A DNA stretch of 64,000 nucleotides from UBA583 sp964429995. GTDB lineage: Archaea > Nanobdellota > Nanobdellia > Woesearchaeales > UBA583. This document shows, in pieces, positions 24,639 through 33,151 of this stretch. The position numbers were made by a program, and so were the translations under genes. The notes below the pieces were generated by a model. The model saw nothing but the letters and a program-made list of their open reading frames with translations, was not told the DNA's origin and searched no databases. The stretch spans positions 281,755 to 345,754 of the forward strand of contig CAYSDY010000001.1 of the NCBI GenBank assembly GCA_964429995.1. The letters run 5' to 3'. Position 1 is the stretch's first letter; each line of letters opens with the position of its first letter.

Positions 24639-26375
24639 TTATCTATGTGTAAAATAAAATACAAATTTATTGTTTTGTTTGGAATCAAGCCTTGCAAAAC
24701 CAAATCTTTCAAATTGCACGGTAGAATCTTCTTTAATGTTTTTTAAGTCTTCTGCTATTGCCTTAATCTTTTGGTTGTTGTTTAGTATTATTTCTATTTC
24801 GCAATTTTTTTCGGTTGGTACAAAATGGATTATATTTTCAATTTTTAAGTTTTTATCATATTCTTTTGATAAAAAAGAGAGATCTATTGTGTCTTTGTTT
24901 ATGTTTTTTACATTAAAATTTCCAAAATGCATAAGTCTTATGTTTTGTCCTTGCTTTATGTTGTTAAAATCGATACTGCTTATATAATATTTTTTTGACA
25001 GTTCAAATTTTCTAAATCCCTTATCTTTAAAATCTGGATGTTTTGGAAGTAAAATTTCTTTTACAGGGTATTCACCTATATTTTCTATGTTAACTAACTT
25101 AGGATTGATTACACAAAAATATCTGTTTGATTCTTTTTCAAGTATTTGTTTATTGAAAAAATCAAGTTGTTTAAAGTATTCTTTCTCACTTATTTTGGAA
25201 TCTCTTTTTGATATTCCATGTGCAATTATCATTTTTCTTATTGCAAGAGCTTTGTATCCTTTTTTTTTAAGTGAGAGAACAGTTGGAATTCTTGGATCAT
25301 CCCATCCTTGATATTCGTTATTTTTTATTTTTTCAGTAAGTTTAGTCTTTGATAATTCAATGTCTGTAAATTTTATTCTTCCTATGTGGAAAAATTCTGC
25401 TTTTCTTAGATTTAATGCAGATTTTATCATGTTTTGCCTTATTCCATTTATTTCATGATCTTTGCCTCTTATTATGTATGTAATTCCCATAAGTGCATCA
25501 TCTACTGAGACACAAAGATTATACATTGGCCATAACTTATATTTGTCTTTTGTTCTTACATGCGGTTTTGATACCATTCTTGCAAGTGGAAAATCTCTTA
25601 GTGCTGGATTTTTATCATCAAGGTTTCCCTTAAATCTTATTGCAGCATCGCCATCTTTGTATTTACCATTAAAAAAATTTTCATATTTTTGTATTTGAAC
25701 ATTAGGTTCATCATTTCTGTGAGGACATGGTTTACTTGAATCGTTAAGATTTTTAAAATATTCAGCTTCGCACTCACAAACATATGCATAGCCTGTTTCT
25801 ATCAATTGTCTTAGATATTTATAATATATGTCAATCCTGTCTGATTGGTAGAAGAGCTCATCTATTCCATCATCTGTTAACCATTTTATGTCGTCAATTA
25901 TTTGATTGTAATTTGATAATTCTATGTTTTCAGGATTTGTATCTTCAAGCCTTAATATGAATTTTCCATCGTATTGTTTTGCATATTCATAATTGTATAC
26001 TACATTGTATATGTGACCAAAATGAAGATGACCGCTTGGTGCTGGTGCAAATCTTGTTATCATTTTAGCAGGAAGATTTGGCAATGGGGGTAAAGAATTG
26101 TTTTCAATTTTTTCTTTGCTTTTTTCTGTTTTTACAAAAAATTGAGGATTTATTTCTAGGATCTTTTTTTCTATATCCTTTAGACTCATCTGATTTACTT
26201 GATTTAGTATGATATCTATTTTATTTTTAAAAAATTCCATATCTTCTTTCATTTCTGGAAACTTTAATATAGCCTTTCCCATTAAGGTTTTAAACTGTGT
26301 TTTTCCTCCAAATTTGTGTGCGTTTTCAAGTGCAGTTATAAAAATGAAGTCTTCAAATTCTTTTTCTATTATCAT
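24639..26375 (-). CDS. gltX: Glutamyl-tRNA synthetase, archaeal type
   Basis: The 578-aa class I synthetase has RFAPAPSGHLHFGH (HIGH motif at about 116-121), RLEDTNPE and LSKTKL in the place of KMSKS, plus the archaeal N-terminal extension and a beta-barrel C-terminal anticodon domain. Archaeal GluRS usually is non-discriminating and charges tRNA-Gln with Glu; GatE at 58703-60631 then amidates it. The absence of a GlnRS cannot be judged from this window. Confidence 0.95.
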   Translation of the reverse strand: MIIEKEFEDFIFITALENAHKFGGKTQFKTLMGKAILKFPEMKEDMEFFKNKIDIILNQVNQMSLKDIEKKILEINPQFFVKTEKSKEKIENNSLPPLPNLPAKMITRFAPAPSGHLHFGHIYNVVYNYEYAKQYDGKFILRLEDTNPENIELSNYNQIIDDIKWLTDDGIDELFYQSDRIDIYYKYLRQLIETGYAYVCECEAEYFKNLNDSSKPCPHRNDEPNVQIQKYENFFNGKYKDGDAAIRFKGNLDDKNPALRDFPLARMVSKPHVRTKDKYKLWPMYNLCVSVDDALMGITYIIRGKDHEINGIRQNMIKSALNLRKAEFFHIGRIKFTDIELSKTKLTEKIKNNEYQGWDDPRIPTVLSLKKKGYKALAIRKMIIAHGISKRDSKISEKEYFKQLDFFNKQILEKESNRYFCVINPKLVNIENIGEYPVKEILLPKHPDFKDKGFRKFELSKKYYISSIDFNNIKQGQNIRLMHFGNFNVKNINKDTIDLSFLSKEYDKNLKIENIIHFVPTEKNCEIEIILNNNQKIKAIAEDLKNIKEDSTVQFERFGFARLDSKQNNKFVFYFTHR

Positions 26376-26496
26376 ATTTTTTCTTTTATTTCTAGATTTA
26401 TAAATGTTATCTTAAAGCGATAAATAGTGCTCAAATATTTTTTCTTATTGATTTTTATTCTAAAACTTTATAAAATCTGTTTTATTATATTTTTCT

Positions 26497-26901
26497 ATGG
26501 ATGATAAAGAGTATTTAGAATTGCTTGATAATGCATATCAACAATTGCCAGACGTTTTATATAAAAAAGGGAGATTTGAGATTCCAAAAGTTAGTGGTAA
26601 ACTTATAAAATCAAGGACGGTTATTACAAATTTTAAAGAAATTTCACAGAATTTTGCAAGAGATAAGAATCATCTTCTTAAGTATTTTTTAAGAGAAGCT
26701 GGAGTTAGAGGGGAAATTGATCCAAAAGAAAACTTGATTTTGCATTCAAGATTTCAACCTGCAATATTAAACAAGATAATAGAAAATTATTTTACAGCAT
26801 ATGTTGAATGTCCAAATTGTAGAAGTCCTGATACAGAACTTGTAAATAACGAACTTAAGTGTAAGGCTTGTGGGTATGTTGAAAAACTAAAAGTGTTATA
26901 A
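26497..26901 (+). CDS. eif2b: Translation initiation factor aIF2 beta
   Basis: The 134-aa protein has the aIF2-beta core (RFEIPKVSGKLIKSRTVITNF) and a C-terminal zinc ribbon, CPNCRSPDTEL...CKACGY at about residues 109-130. It is the beta subunit of the heterotrimer that brings Met-tRNAi to the small subunit. A TATA-like stretch lies at the leaderless distance from the ATG. The next gene (DUF357) begins 15 nt downstream and is probably co-transcribed. Confidence 0.94.
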   Translation: MDDKEYLELLDNAYQQLPDVLYKKGRFEIPKVSGKLIKSRTVITNFKEISQNFARDKNHLLKYFLREAGVRGEIDPKENLILHSRFQPAILNKIIENYFTAYVECPNCRSPDTELVNNELKCKACGYVEKLKVL

Positions 26902-26916
26902 TACTTTTTTTTTAAG

Positions 26917-27213
26917 ATGGAAATGGAAAATATAATAACAAAAGAAAAACTTGATAAATATTTTGATGTGACAAAAAGAGCAATAGACAAAATTAATGAG
27001 ATAATTCCTAAAAAAACACATTTGGATAGAATTTCAGAAGATTTTTTGAGTATGGCTAAAACTTATTATGATGATGCTATGCACTTTAGAGATTGTGGAA
27101 ATTGGGTTAATGCTTTTGCTGCTTTAAATTATGCACATGGTTGGCTTGATAGTGGTGCTAGATTGGGGTTATGGGATGTAATGCATGATAATGTTCTTTT
27201 TACCGTTGATTAG
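26917..27213 (+). CDS. DUF357 family protein
   Basis: The 98-aa helical protein matches archaeal DUF357, with a SMAKTYYDDAMHF helix, FAALNYAHGWLDSGARLGL and a short C-terminal tail. Function is unknown. It is probably co-transcribed with aIF2-beta, a pairing I cannot weigh further from sequence alone. The structured repeat copy 1 begins about 40 nt downstream. Confidence 0.75.
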   Translation: MEMENIITKEKLDKYFDVTKRAIDKINEIIPKKTHLDRISEDFLSMAKTYYDDAMHFRDCGNWVNAFAALNYAHGWLDSGARLGLWDVMHDNVLFTVD

Positions 27214-27251
27214 ATATAGAGAATTTTAAAAAAACCACAAAATTCTTAGAA

Positions 27252-27410
27252 GAGTGTTATAAAAAAACCCTTATAAGTCCTAATTGAACAAGTTTAAAGG
27301 AATGATCAAAAATCGCAGTAAAAAAATTTGAGTGATAAATACCCCATCACTTATTCATAGGAATAATTCAAATTTTGCGATTTTTGTTTTATAGGTTTTT
27401 TACAACCCTC
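27252..27410. repeat. Structured dispersed repeat, copy 1 (MITE-like or ncRNA)
   Basis: A ~115-nt core (27296-27410) is about 80% identical by eye to copy 2 at 63276-63389. It contains a perfect 10-bp inverted repeat AAAAATCGCA/TGCGATTTTT (27309-27318/27375-27384), closing inner hairpins such as TTATTC/GAATAA and GTGAT/ATCAC. The ends are imperfect inverted repeats: GAGTGTTATAAAAAAACC at 27252-27269 and the complement of GGTTTTTTACAACCCTC at 27394-27410. A TATA-like CTTATAAG occurs before both cores. It may be a miniature element or a small RNA gene. Confidence 0.65.
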
Positions 27411-27427
27411 ATAAAAAGCTTAAATTA

Positions 27428-28861
27428 TTATTTGAGTTTTTGTGTTATTATTTTAATCATATTTTGATCATCTAGTGGAGTTTTTTGTGTTAGTTTTTTA
27501 TTTATCAGCATTTTATTTATGTATTCTCTTCTTTTGCTATATTCTTTTTCAATAAGGCTTTCATTATTATAGTATAGTACATCAAATATTTTAAGGGCTA
27601 TATTAATTTCTTTAACTTCTTCTATATTTTTTGTTAAGATTCGCTTTGATAGTATATTAAATGGAAGATATGTATTGTTCTTGTAATCATATCCAATACA
27701 TTCACAATCGATTACAAATGAATCATTTTTAAAATTTTTTTCTATAAAATTGGTTATTTCTGTAAACTGATTGGATATTTCATCAAGATTTCTTGTAAAT
27801 ATGTATGTTTTATTTTCATTTCGATGAATTTGTAATCTTAATCCATCGTATTTGTAATCTATAAGAAACATATTGCTTTGTGATATGTCAAAACCTTCTT
27901 TAATATTATTTACTCTTATTCCTAACATGGATTTTATGGGATATCCTGGTATTATTTGCTGATTGAATATATTTAGGATATCAGTATCAAGTTCTGTACA
28001 TAATTTTTGAAAAGAATTGATTATATTGTATTTTTTTTCAAGATTATCCAAAAAGAAATTGTACATTTCTCTTGGTTTATCAGAATTTATGCAGATGCTT
28101 TTTAGGTTTTTTTCTGATTTTATTAATTTAGATATTTCCTTTTGGATTGTGTTATCATCATATATGATATCAACAATTTTGCATTCTTTAAAAGAATTAT
28201 ATGCCTTTTGTTGTTCTTGTTCTTCTTGTTTTATTTCAGACTTACAATTTTTGCATTCTTTGCTATTAATGTTTATGTATCCACAAGAGTTGCATGCAAG
28301 GTTTATGTTTAATATATTTGGGAAATAAACATTTGCTATTGCCTCTTTTAATATTCCTTCATTTACTCCTATTCTTAAATCATTGATTAAAAGTCTTGCA
28401 ATGTATTTTTTTTCTTTTGTGGTTTTTGCTGTTAAAAATAGCTTTGATAGGGATTCTATTTTTTTTTTGTTTGATTGACTGCCTTTTGTCTGCGATATGT
28501 TTTTTAGCGTTTCTATTATTTCTTTAAGAGATAGTTCTTGTGAATTTAACATGCTCTGGTTTTGTGATTTTAATGTTTTTTCACATAAAACTCCTATATC
28601 TCCTGTATCGTTAAATATTTTTTCTATTTTTTCTGTGCTAAGGTTGGTAATTGATTTTATTACTGCAAATATTGTTTTGATTGATATAGATATTTGTTTT
28701 TTGTTAAGTTCTTTAAAATGATTTCCTGAAATGATATCAAAAAGTATTATTGATTCATTTTTGTATTCTAAAAAAAAATCCCTTAAAATTAATGTTTTTT
28801 CTATTTTTTTTGATGTTTTTTCTATGTTTTCAAAAAAGGTGGCTATTGTTTCAAATTTCAT
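27428..28861 (-). CDS. lig: ATP-dependent DNA ligase, C-terminally truncated
   Basis: The 477-aa protein has the N-terminal DNA-binding domain and part of the adenylation domain: motif I KYDGLR (Lys about 337), FTRN, FVIDCECIGYD (motif III) and ALKIFDVLYYN (motif IIIa). It ends about 30 residues later, so motifs IV (EGvmvK) and V (K-x-K) and the OB-fold are missing; archaeal ligases are about 550-600 aa. A zinc ribbon insert, C190-x2-C193-x9-C203-x2-C206, interrupts the DNA-binding domain. The stop lies 17 nt from repeat copy 1. The C-terminal part may be encoded elsewhere or lost. Confidence 0.85.
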   Translation of the reverse strand: MKFETIATFFENIEKTSKKIEKTLILRDFFLEYKNESIILFDIISGNHFKELNKKQISISIKTIFAVIKSITNLSTEKIEKIFNDTGDIGVLCEKTLKSQNQSMLNSQELSLKEIIETLKNISQTKGSQSNKKKIESLSKLFLTAKTTKEKKYIARLLINDLRIGVNEGILKEAIANVYFPNILNINLACNSCGYININSKECKNCKSEIKQEEQEQQKAYNSFKECKIVDIIYDDNTIQKEISKLIKSEKNLKSICINSDKPREMYNFFLDNLEKKYNIINSFQKLCTELDTDILNIFNQQIIPGYPIKSMLGIRVNNIKEGFDISQSNMFLIDYKYDGLRLQIHRNENKTYIFTRNLDEISNQFTEITNFIEKNFKNDSFVIDCECIGYDYKNNTYLPFNILSKRILTKNIEEVKEINIALKIFDVLYYNNESLIEKEYSKRREYINKMLINKKLTQKTPLDDQNMIKIITQKLK

Positions 28862-28896
28862 TAATAATACTAAATTTTTTTGTTTTATAAATATTT

Positions 28897-29682
28897 TTAA
28901 TCATTTTTTAAATTATCTATTATTATGTTTTGAAATGATTCTTTTTGCCATATGTTGTTATGTTCTGCATTTTTTATGATTATATAGTTTTTGTTAGCAT
29001 GTTTAATGTTTTTAAAAAGATCTTCTGAAAATTTTTTAGGTATTACTATATCATTTTCTGCATGAATTATTAATAATGAAGAGTTATATTCTTTTAACCA
29101 TTTTATATTGTCATATTTTTCTGTTAAAAAAAAGCGTGTAGGATATATTGGAAACTTTGATTGTGCAACATCTTCTAGTCGTGAAAAAGGATTAATTAGT
29201 ACAAGATTGTCAACATTTCCTAAAAAAGCATGATAACTTGCCATTGCTGATCCTATGCTTTCTGCATAAATTGTTACATTTTTATACTCATTTTGAACTA
29301 TGTAATGATTTATGTTTTGTACATCATTAAGTATCAAATCTATTGATGGTTTTTGTGAATCATTAGAGTAACCAGCATATTCAACAAATATTAATGAATA
29401 ATTTGATTTTTCAAATATGAATTTTAAGTTACTTCTATCACATGCTGAACCTGCATTTCCATGATAATATATAATGACATTTTCATTATTTTTTTGTTTT
29501 AAATAAAATCTTGTATTGTTAAAGTATATTTTTTCGTAATCAAAAAATCCATTGCAATTATCAAAATTTTCAGAATTAGGGTAATAAATAAAAGATTTTT
29601 GAGCAAAAAAGAGAAACAATCCAAATAATACATAAAAAGAGGTGATAATTAGTATGTAGTTTATAATCTTTTTTTTTTGCAT
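28897..29682 (-). CDS. Membrane-anchored alpha/beta hydrolase
   Basis: The 261-aa protein has one N-terminal hydrophobic anchor (about residues 8-28), then an alpha/beta hydrolase core: IYYHGNAGS oxyanion region, the nucleophile in YAESIGSA (Ser about 142), Asp in AENDIVIP and His in AEHNN. This pattern fits the ABHD13/Bem46 group of serine hydrolases, probably acting on lipids or peptides at the membrane. The substrate is unknown. It is 35 nt upstream of lig on the same strand. Confidence 0.85.
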   Translation of the reverse strand: MQKKKIINYILIITSFYVLFGLFLFFAQKSFIYYPNSENFDNCNGFFDYEKIYFNNTRFYLKQKNNENVIIYYHGNAGSACDRSNLKFIFEKSNYSLIFVEYAGYSNDSQKPSIDLILNDVQNINHYIVQNEYKNVTIYAESIGSAMASYHAFLGNVDNLVLINPFSRLEDVAQSKFPIYPTRFFLTEKYDNIKWLKEYNSSLLIIHAENDIVIPKKFSEDLFKNIKHANKNYIIIKNAEHNNIWQKESFQNIIIDNLKND

Positions 29683-29717
29683 AATATTTTACAAAAACAA
29701 TTATTTATAAAATATTC

Positions 29718-30425
29718 TTATTTTTCCATTGCTTTTTTTCTTAAGTCTTGTGACATTTTTTCAATTGCATATCTTAAGGCAGTTCTTGGCATTATTTGTT
29801 TGTTTTTCATGACATATTCAAAAACTTCTTTTTGATGTGCAATACTTGCTGATTTTAGTAACCATCCGTATCCTTTTTGTACAAGATCATCTTGATCTTT
29901 TATTAAAATATCTGTAATGCTGAATATGTCTTGCAGAAATTTGCCTTTTTTTGCAGGTATTATAAGAGTTACACATGATGCTCTTTTAACCCATCTATTA
30001 TCAGATTTTGCCCATTTTTTAAGTTGTTCTATATATTTGGGGAAATACTCTATAAACGTTCCAATTGTATGATTACATAATGTATCACATGTTGCCCAAT
30101 TGTTTACATATTTTTTTACCCAATTTTCAAAAATAAAAAAATCATTTTCGTCATATTCTTTGTGTAAATTATAGGACCAGTTACATGCTATAAATGATTC
30201 TTCTAACATTTGCGACAAAAAAAGTTCTTCACAAAGATTAAAAATTTCTTTTTTTGTTAATGATTTTATTTGGTTATAATGTTTTTTTGAAATAATGCTT
30301 ACAGTTGATGCTTTTATTCCATAAGGGTTTACCTTTTCCTTAAAAAAACTTTGTGATGTATTTTTGGTTTTTTCATCAATGTTTTGTTTTAATTCTTCTC
30401 TAAGTTTTAATAGTATTTGATTCAT
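29718..30425 (-). CDS. DNA alkylation repair protein, AlkD-like
   Basis: The HEAT-repeat protein of 235 aa (241 aa from ATG 30443) matches AlkD glycosylases: VNPYGIKAS, NWATCDTLCNHTIG, KRASCVTLIIPAKKG and KGYGWLLKSAS. The catalytic Asp of AlkD is in a WDxVD motif; here WATCD keeps the Trp and Asp. AlkD excises bulky 3- and 7-alkylpurines without flipping the base. I choose ATG 30425, since MFRCNN is not typical of the family. It is divergent from grpE. Confidence 0.85.
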   Translation of the reverse strand: MNQILLKLREELKQNIDEKTKNTSQSFFKEKVNPYGIKASTVSIISKKHYNQIKSLTKKEIFNLCEELFLSQMLEESFIACNWSYNLHKEYDENDFFIFENWVKKYVNNWATCDTLCNHTIGTFIEYFPKYIEQLKKWAKSDNRWVKRASCVTLIIPAKKGKFLQDIFSITDILIKDQDDLVQKGYGWLLKSASIAHQKEVFEYVMKNKQIMPRTALRYAIEKMSQDLRKKAMEK

Positions 30426-30505
30426 GTTATTACATCTAAACATTAATTTTTAATTTATAAGTTTTGTTTAAATCTAAATGATTCAATGTGTATATTTTAA
30501 CAAAG

Positions 30506-30515
30506 TTTATAAATT
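30506..30515 (+). promoter_or_regulatory. TATA box for grpE
   Basis: TTTATAAATT is centred 25 nt before ATG 30535. It supports a leaderless start there rather than at the in-frame ATG 30478. Confidence 0.55.
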
Positions 30516-30534
30516 TTGGATGCAATCAGTTAGT

Positions 30535-31014
30535 ATGGTCTTTGATAATTTGAAAAAACATTTTTTGAAAAGTGATGAAAAGTATGAGATATTGCTTTAC
30601 AAATATTCTCAGGTTAAATTGGAAAATAAAAAACTAAAAGAAGGTTTTAACAGGGAAATTAATTCATGTAAAGATGCTAGCCAAAAGAAAATAGTGCTTG
30701 AGCTTATAGAGATTTATAAAAATATTGAAACAGTTAAAGAAGACAGTTTTAAGGTTAAATCAATTGATCCTAATGTGCAAAGAATGTTTGTTGATTTGAA
30801 TACGCTAGAAAAAAATATGAAAGATCTTTTATTATTTTATAACATAGAGGAAATTGAAGCAAAAGAGAGATTTTATGATCCTGATGTTCATGAAGTTGCA
30901 TCATATGAGGATGCAAGGGGGATGCAGAAAGGAATCATAATTAAGACTGCCAAAAAAGGTTTTAAACATAAAAATGTGATATTGAGTAAGCCTAAAGTGG
31001 TTGTTACAAAATAA
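30535..31014 (+). CDS. grpE: Nucleotide exchange factor GrpE
   Basis: The protein is about 159 aa from ATG 30535. It has an N-terminal long helix and the GrpE C-terminal beta domain, whose signature is FYDPDVHEVASYED followed by GIIIKTAKKGFKHKNVILSKPKVVV. It exchanges ADP for ATP on DnaK, partnering DnaJ at 3440-4579. The in-frame ATG 30478 would add 19 residues atypical of the family. The P-loop kinase gene starts 25 nt downstream. Confidence 0.88.
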   Translation: MVFDNLKKHFLKSDEKYEILLYKYSQVKLENKKLKEGFNREINSCKDASQKKIVLELIEIYKNIETVKEDSFKVKSIDPNVQRMFVDLNTLEKNMKDLLLFYNIEEIEAKERFYDPDVHEVASYEDARGMQKGIIIKTAKKGFKHKNVILSKPKVVVTK

Positions 31015-31039
31015 ATTTATTATTTGGTGTTTCTTTTTT

Positions 31040-31543
31040 ATGAAAATTATTTTTATAGGTCCAAGTGGAGTTGGGAAGACGTCTATTGCTCAAAAAATAG
31101 GTTTTATTTGTGCTTATGATGTTTTTGATATGGATTTGGAAGTCTCAAAAATATATTTTGAAGTTAAAACTGATGTAAACAAAAGAAGGTTATTAGAATT
31201 AAAGCTTTTAAAAAAAATAAGTTCTGAACATAAAAATTGTATAGTTGCAAGTAGTGCAGGATTGCTTGATAATCTTTTAAATTGTAATATAGATATTTTT
31301 TTAAGTGTTTTAAAAGGATTTGATGAAAAAATATTTTTATTTCCATCAATTGAAATAAAAAAGACAATTGAAATTTTTAAAATTAATTTAGGTGTTGATT
31401 TGTCAGATGATATGTTGTTTAAGAAAAATTTTACAAAGATGATTGATCTGTATTTAAAATTTTCAACTATAAATCATTTTTATGAGTATGATAATGTTGA
31501 AAATACTGCTCAAAAAATAGTAAATATTTTAAAGATAATCTAG
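31040..31543 (+). CDS. P-loop kinase, shikimate-kinase-like
   Basis: Starting at ATG 31040, the 167-aa protein opens with IFIGPSGVGKTSIAQKIG, a Walker A of the GxxGxGKT/S kind at about residues 6-13. FDMDLEVSKIYF follows as the DxD-type region of shikimate kinase or a related small kinase. No Arg-rich lid is clear, so the substrate is unassigned. It overlaps the convergent aIF6 gene by 15 nt. Confidence 0.65.
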   Translation: MKIIFIGPSGVGKTSIAQKIGFICAYDVFDMDLEVSKIYFEVKTDVNKRRLLELKLLKKISSEHKNCIVASSAGLLDNLLNCNIDIFLSVLKGFDEKIFLFPSIEIKKTIEIFKINLGVDLSDDMLFKKNFTKMIDLYLKFSTINHFYEYDNVENTAQKIVNILKII

Positions 31544-32203
31544 AGTTTCAACAACATTTTGTATTTCAACAGAACTTGATGTTGATCCTATAAGAATACC
31601 ATTGCTATTGCCTATAAGACCTGCGGATATGTAATTACTTCCTTTGTTTATGGTTCCTACCAATGCAATTTTGTTTATTATTGATTTTACTTCTTCCTGT
31701 TTGTATTCTTGAGATATACAGTATTTACCTTTTAAGTAGCGGATTGTTGCACCTATTGCATCAAACAGTTGATTATTTATTCTTATTATTTTTAGTTTTG
31801 TTTTTTTGGATAATTCTTGGTCAAACTTTTTTTCATATTGATTGGTTATTAATATTTCTTCATCTGATACGACCATGTTATTTCCGTATGTGTTTTTATT
31901 GTTTAATATCTGAATTAATTTTATATCATGTTTTTTACAGATTTTTTCTAGTTCATTTAGTTCATTTTCAAACATTTCTGGAACTATTATCATGTCATTA
32001 TTACCTGCAATAAAGATTCCTATAAGATCTGTATTAAGTACTGATATTTCATAAACAGGGACATTTAAGATGGATTCTATTGCACTGGTTTTTGTCTTGT
32101 CAATTTGTTTTCCTATAAGGCATAGTCTATCATTTGCAAACATAAAATTGCCTATATTTGGATTGCCGTTAAATTCTAAAAGGCTTATTTTGTTTTTTTC
32201 CAT
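31529..32203 (-). CDS. eif6: Translation initiation factor aIF6
   Basis: The 224-aa protein has the five-fold pseudosymmetric IF6 layout: GNPNIGNFMFANDRLCLIG, TDLIGIFIAGNNDMIIVP, NTYGNNMVVSDEE, ALVGTINKGSNYISAGLIGN. aIF6 binds the 50S subunit at L24e and stops early joining with 30S. Length is normal for the family. It is convergent with the kinase gene, and the second DGR-target gene lies downstream on the same strand. Confidence 0.94.
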   Translation of the reverse strand: MEKNKISLLEFNGNPNIGNFMFANDRLCLIGKQIDKTKTSAIESILNVPVYEISVLNTDLIGIFIAGNNDMIIVPEMFENELNELEKICKKHDIKLIQILNNKNTYGNNMVVSDEEILITNQYEKKFDQELSKKTKLKIIRINNQLFDAIGATIRYLKGKYCISQEYKQEEVKSIINKIALVGTINKGSNYISAGLIGNSNGILIGSTSSSVEIQNVVETLDYL

Positions 32204-32293
32204 AGTAAGAGTAAATCTTGTGTTATTAATAAATCTGTTTGTTGTTTAACATTTAGTTTAATCTTAAAATAGTTATTACTTTAGAAATTTAAA

Positions 32294-33151
32294 TCATGGA
32301 TTGTAGGAACAACGAAAGCCAATACAACCATCCATATGTGAGGAAGCACGATACAAAAACAAAGCAAAAGTACCAGAAAAAATTTCTTGGTTAAAACGAC
32401 CACCAGAAAGAAAGGCATTTTCATTAGAAGTACAACCATAGTATTGACCTACACCATTTAAAGTTGTATAGGCTCCAATAGGGCCTGCTATACTTTTTTC
32501 TGTGGTATTTATATTGATATGTGTCCAATTTAGCCATAAAGAACCACTATACCATGGATCATCTCGTTTACACCTATCATTGTTCCATTCCCAAACATTG
32601 CCTCCCAAATCCCATATTAATTCTCCATTATATAATTTTAAGGTTCTTCTTTGTTCTGATGTTCCGCTATTTTCTGTTCCAGTATAACCATTACTTGTAT
32701 TTGTTGTGGACAATGCGTGGTTTGGTATAATATCTGTATGTCCTTTATACATACTTCCACTTCCTATAACTCCACTATTCCAATTATAAATGTTATTTTC
32801 TGTTTCTCTTGCTATTGTTGTCCATTCGGCACGAGTTATCAGTTTGTAACCTGTACCTAAATATGTGCATGAAGCAATTGCTTGAGTTTGATCAATGTAT
32901 GTTATTGGCTCAGACGTTGGATCTGATCTTATGGTTAAATCACCTCCTGCAGTATCATATCGCCATCCCTTAAAAGTTGTATCCTGTGTTTTACTTGCTG
33001 TATTTAGAAACTTTGCTTCATACTTCATAACATAAAAATCATTGTTAACACCCAAATCCTCATTTGCAAACACAAGCACCCATTCTCCACCCTCTGTTGG
33101 TGCTAAACTATCATTACATGTTGCATAACTATAGTTGTTTGTACCATCCAA
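32294..33151 (-). CDS. DGR-type target protein 2, FGE-fold C-terminal part (frameshifted)
   Basis: This frame carries the FGE/C-type-lectin-like domain of a paralogue of the 5' target: VFANEDLGVNNDFYVMKYEAK, LITRAEW, WDLGGNVWEWN and a C-terminal FLSGG...IGFRCSYNP. Its VR is at 32306-32416. The N-terminal part is in another frame at 33103-33720; one base (T) missing near 33148-33152 separates them. The two protein copies are strongly alike outside the VR (about 75-80% by eye). No avd, TR or RT is nearby. Confidence 0.8.
   Translation of the reverse strand: MDGTNNYSYATCNDSLAPTEGGEWVLVFANEDLGVNNDFYVMKYEAKFLNTASKTQDTTFKGWRYDTAGGDLTIRSDPTSEPITYIDQTQAIASCTYLGTGYKLITRAEWTTIARETENNIYNWNSGVIGSGSMYKGHTDIIPNHALSTTNTSNGYTGTENSGTSEQRRTLKLYNGELIWDLGGNVWEWNNDRCKRDDPWYSGSLWLNWTHININTTEKSIAGPIGAYTTLNGVGQYYGCTSNENAFLSGGRFNQEIFSGTFALFLYRASSHMDGCIGFRCSYNP
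32306..32416 (-). repeat. Variable repeat of the second target (VR2)
   Basis: This 111-nt in-frame segment aligns without gaps to the TR. Ten of the TR's 11 Asn codons are replaced here by other residues (Arg, Gln, Phe, Phe, Tyr, Arg, His, Asp, Gly, Cys). Many non-adenine positions also differ, mostly C to T in third positions. It is therefore an older or separately templated VR, not a recent copy from 1837-1947. Confidence 0.72.

Noticed and set aside
32502..32730. Plus-strand frames within the second target gene
   Set aside because: They are antisense shadows of the minus-strand FGE-fold gene.
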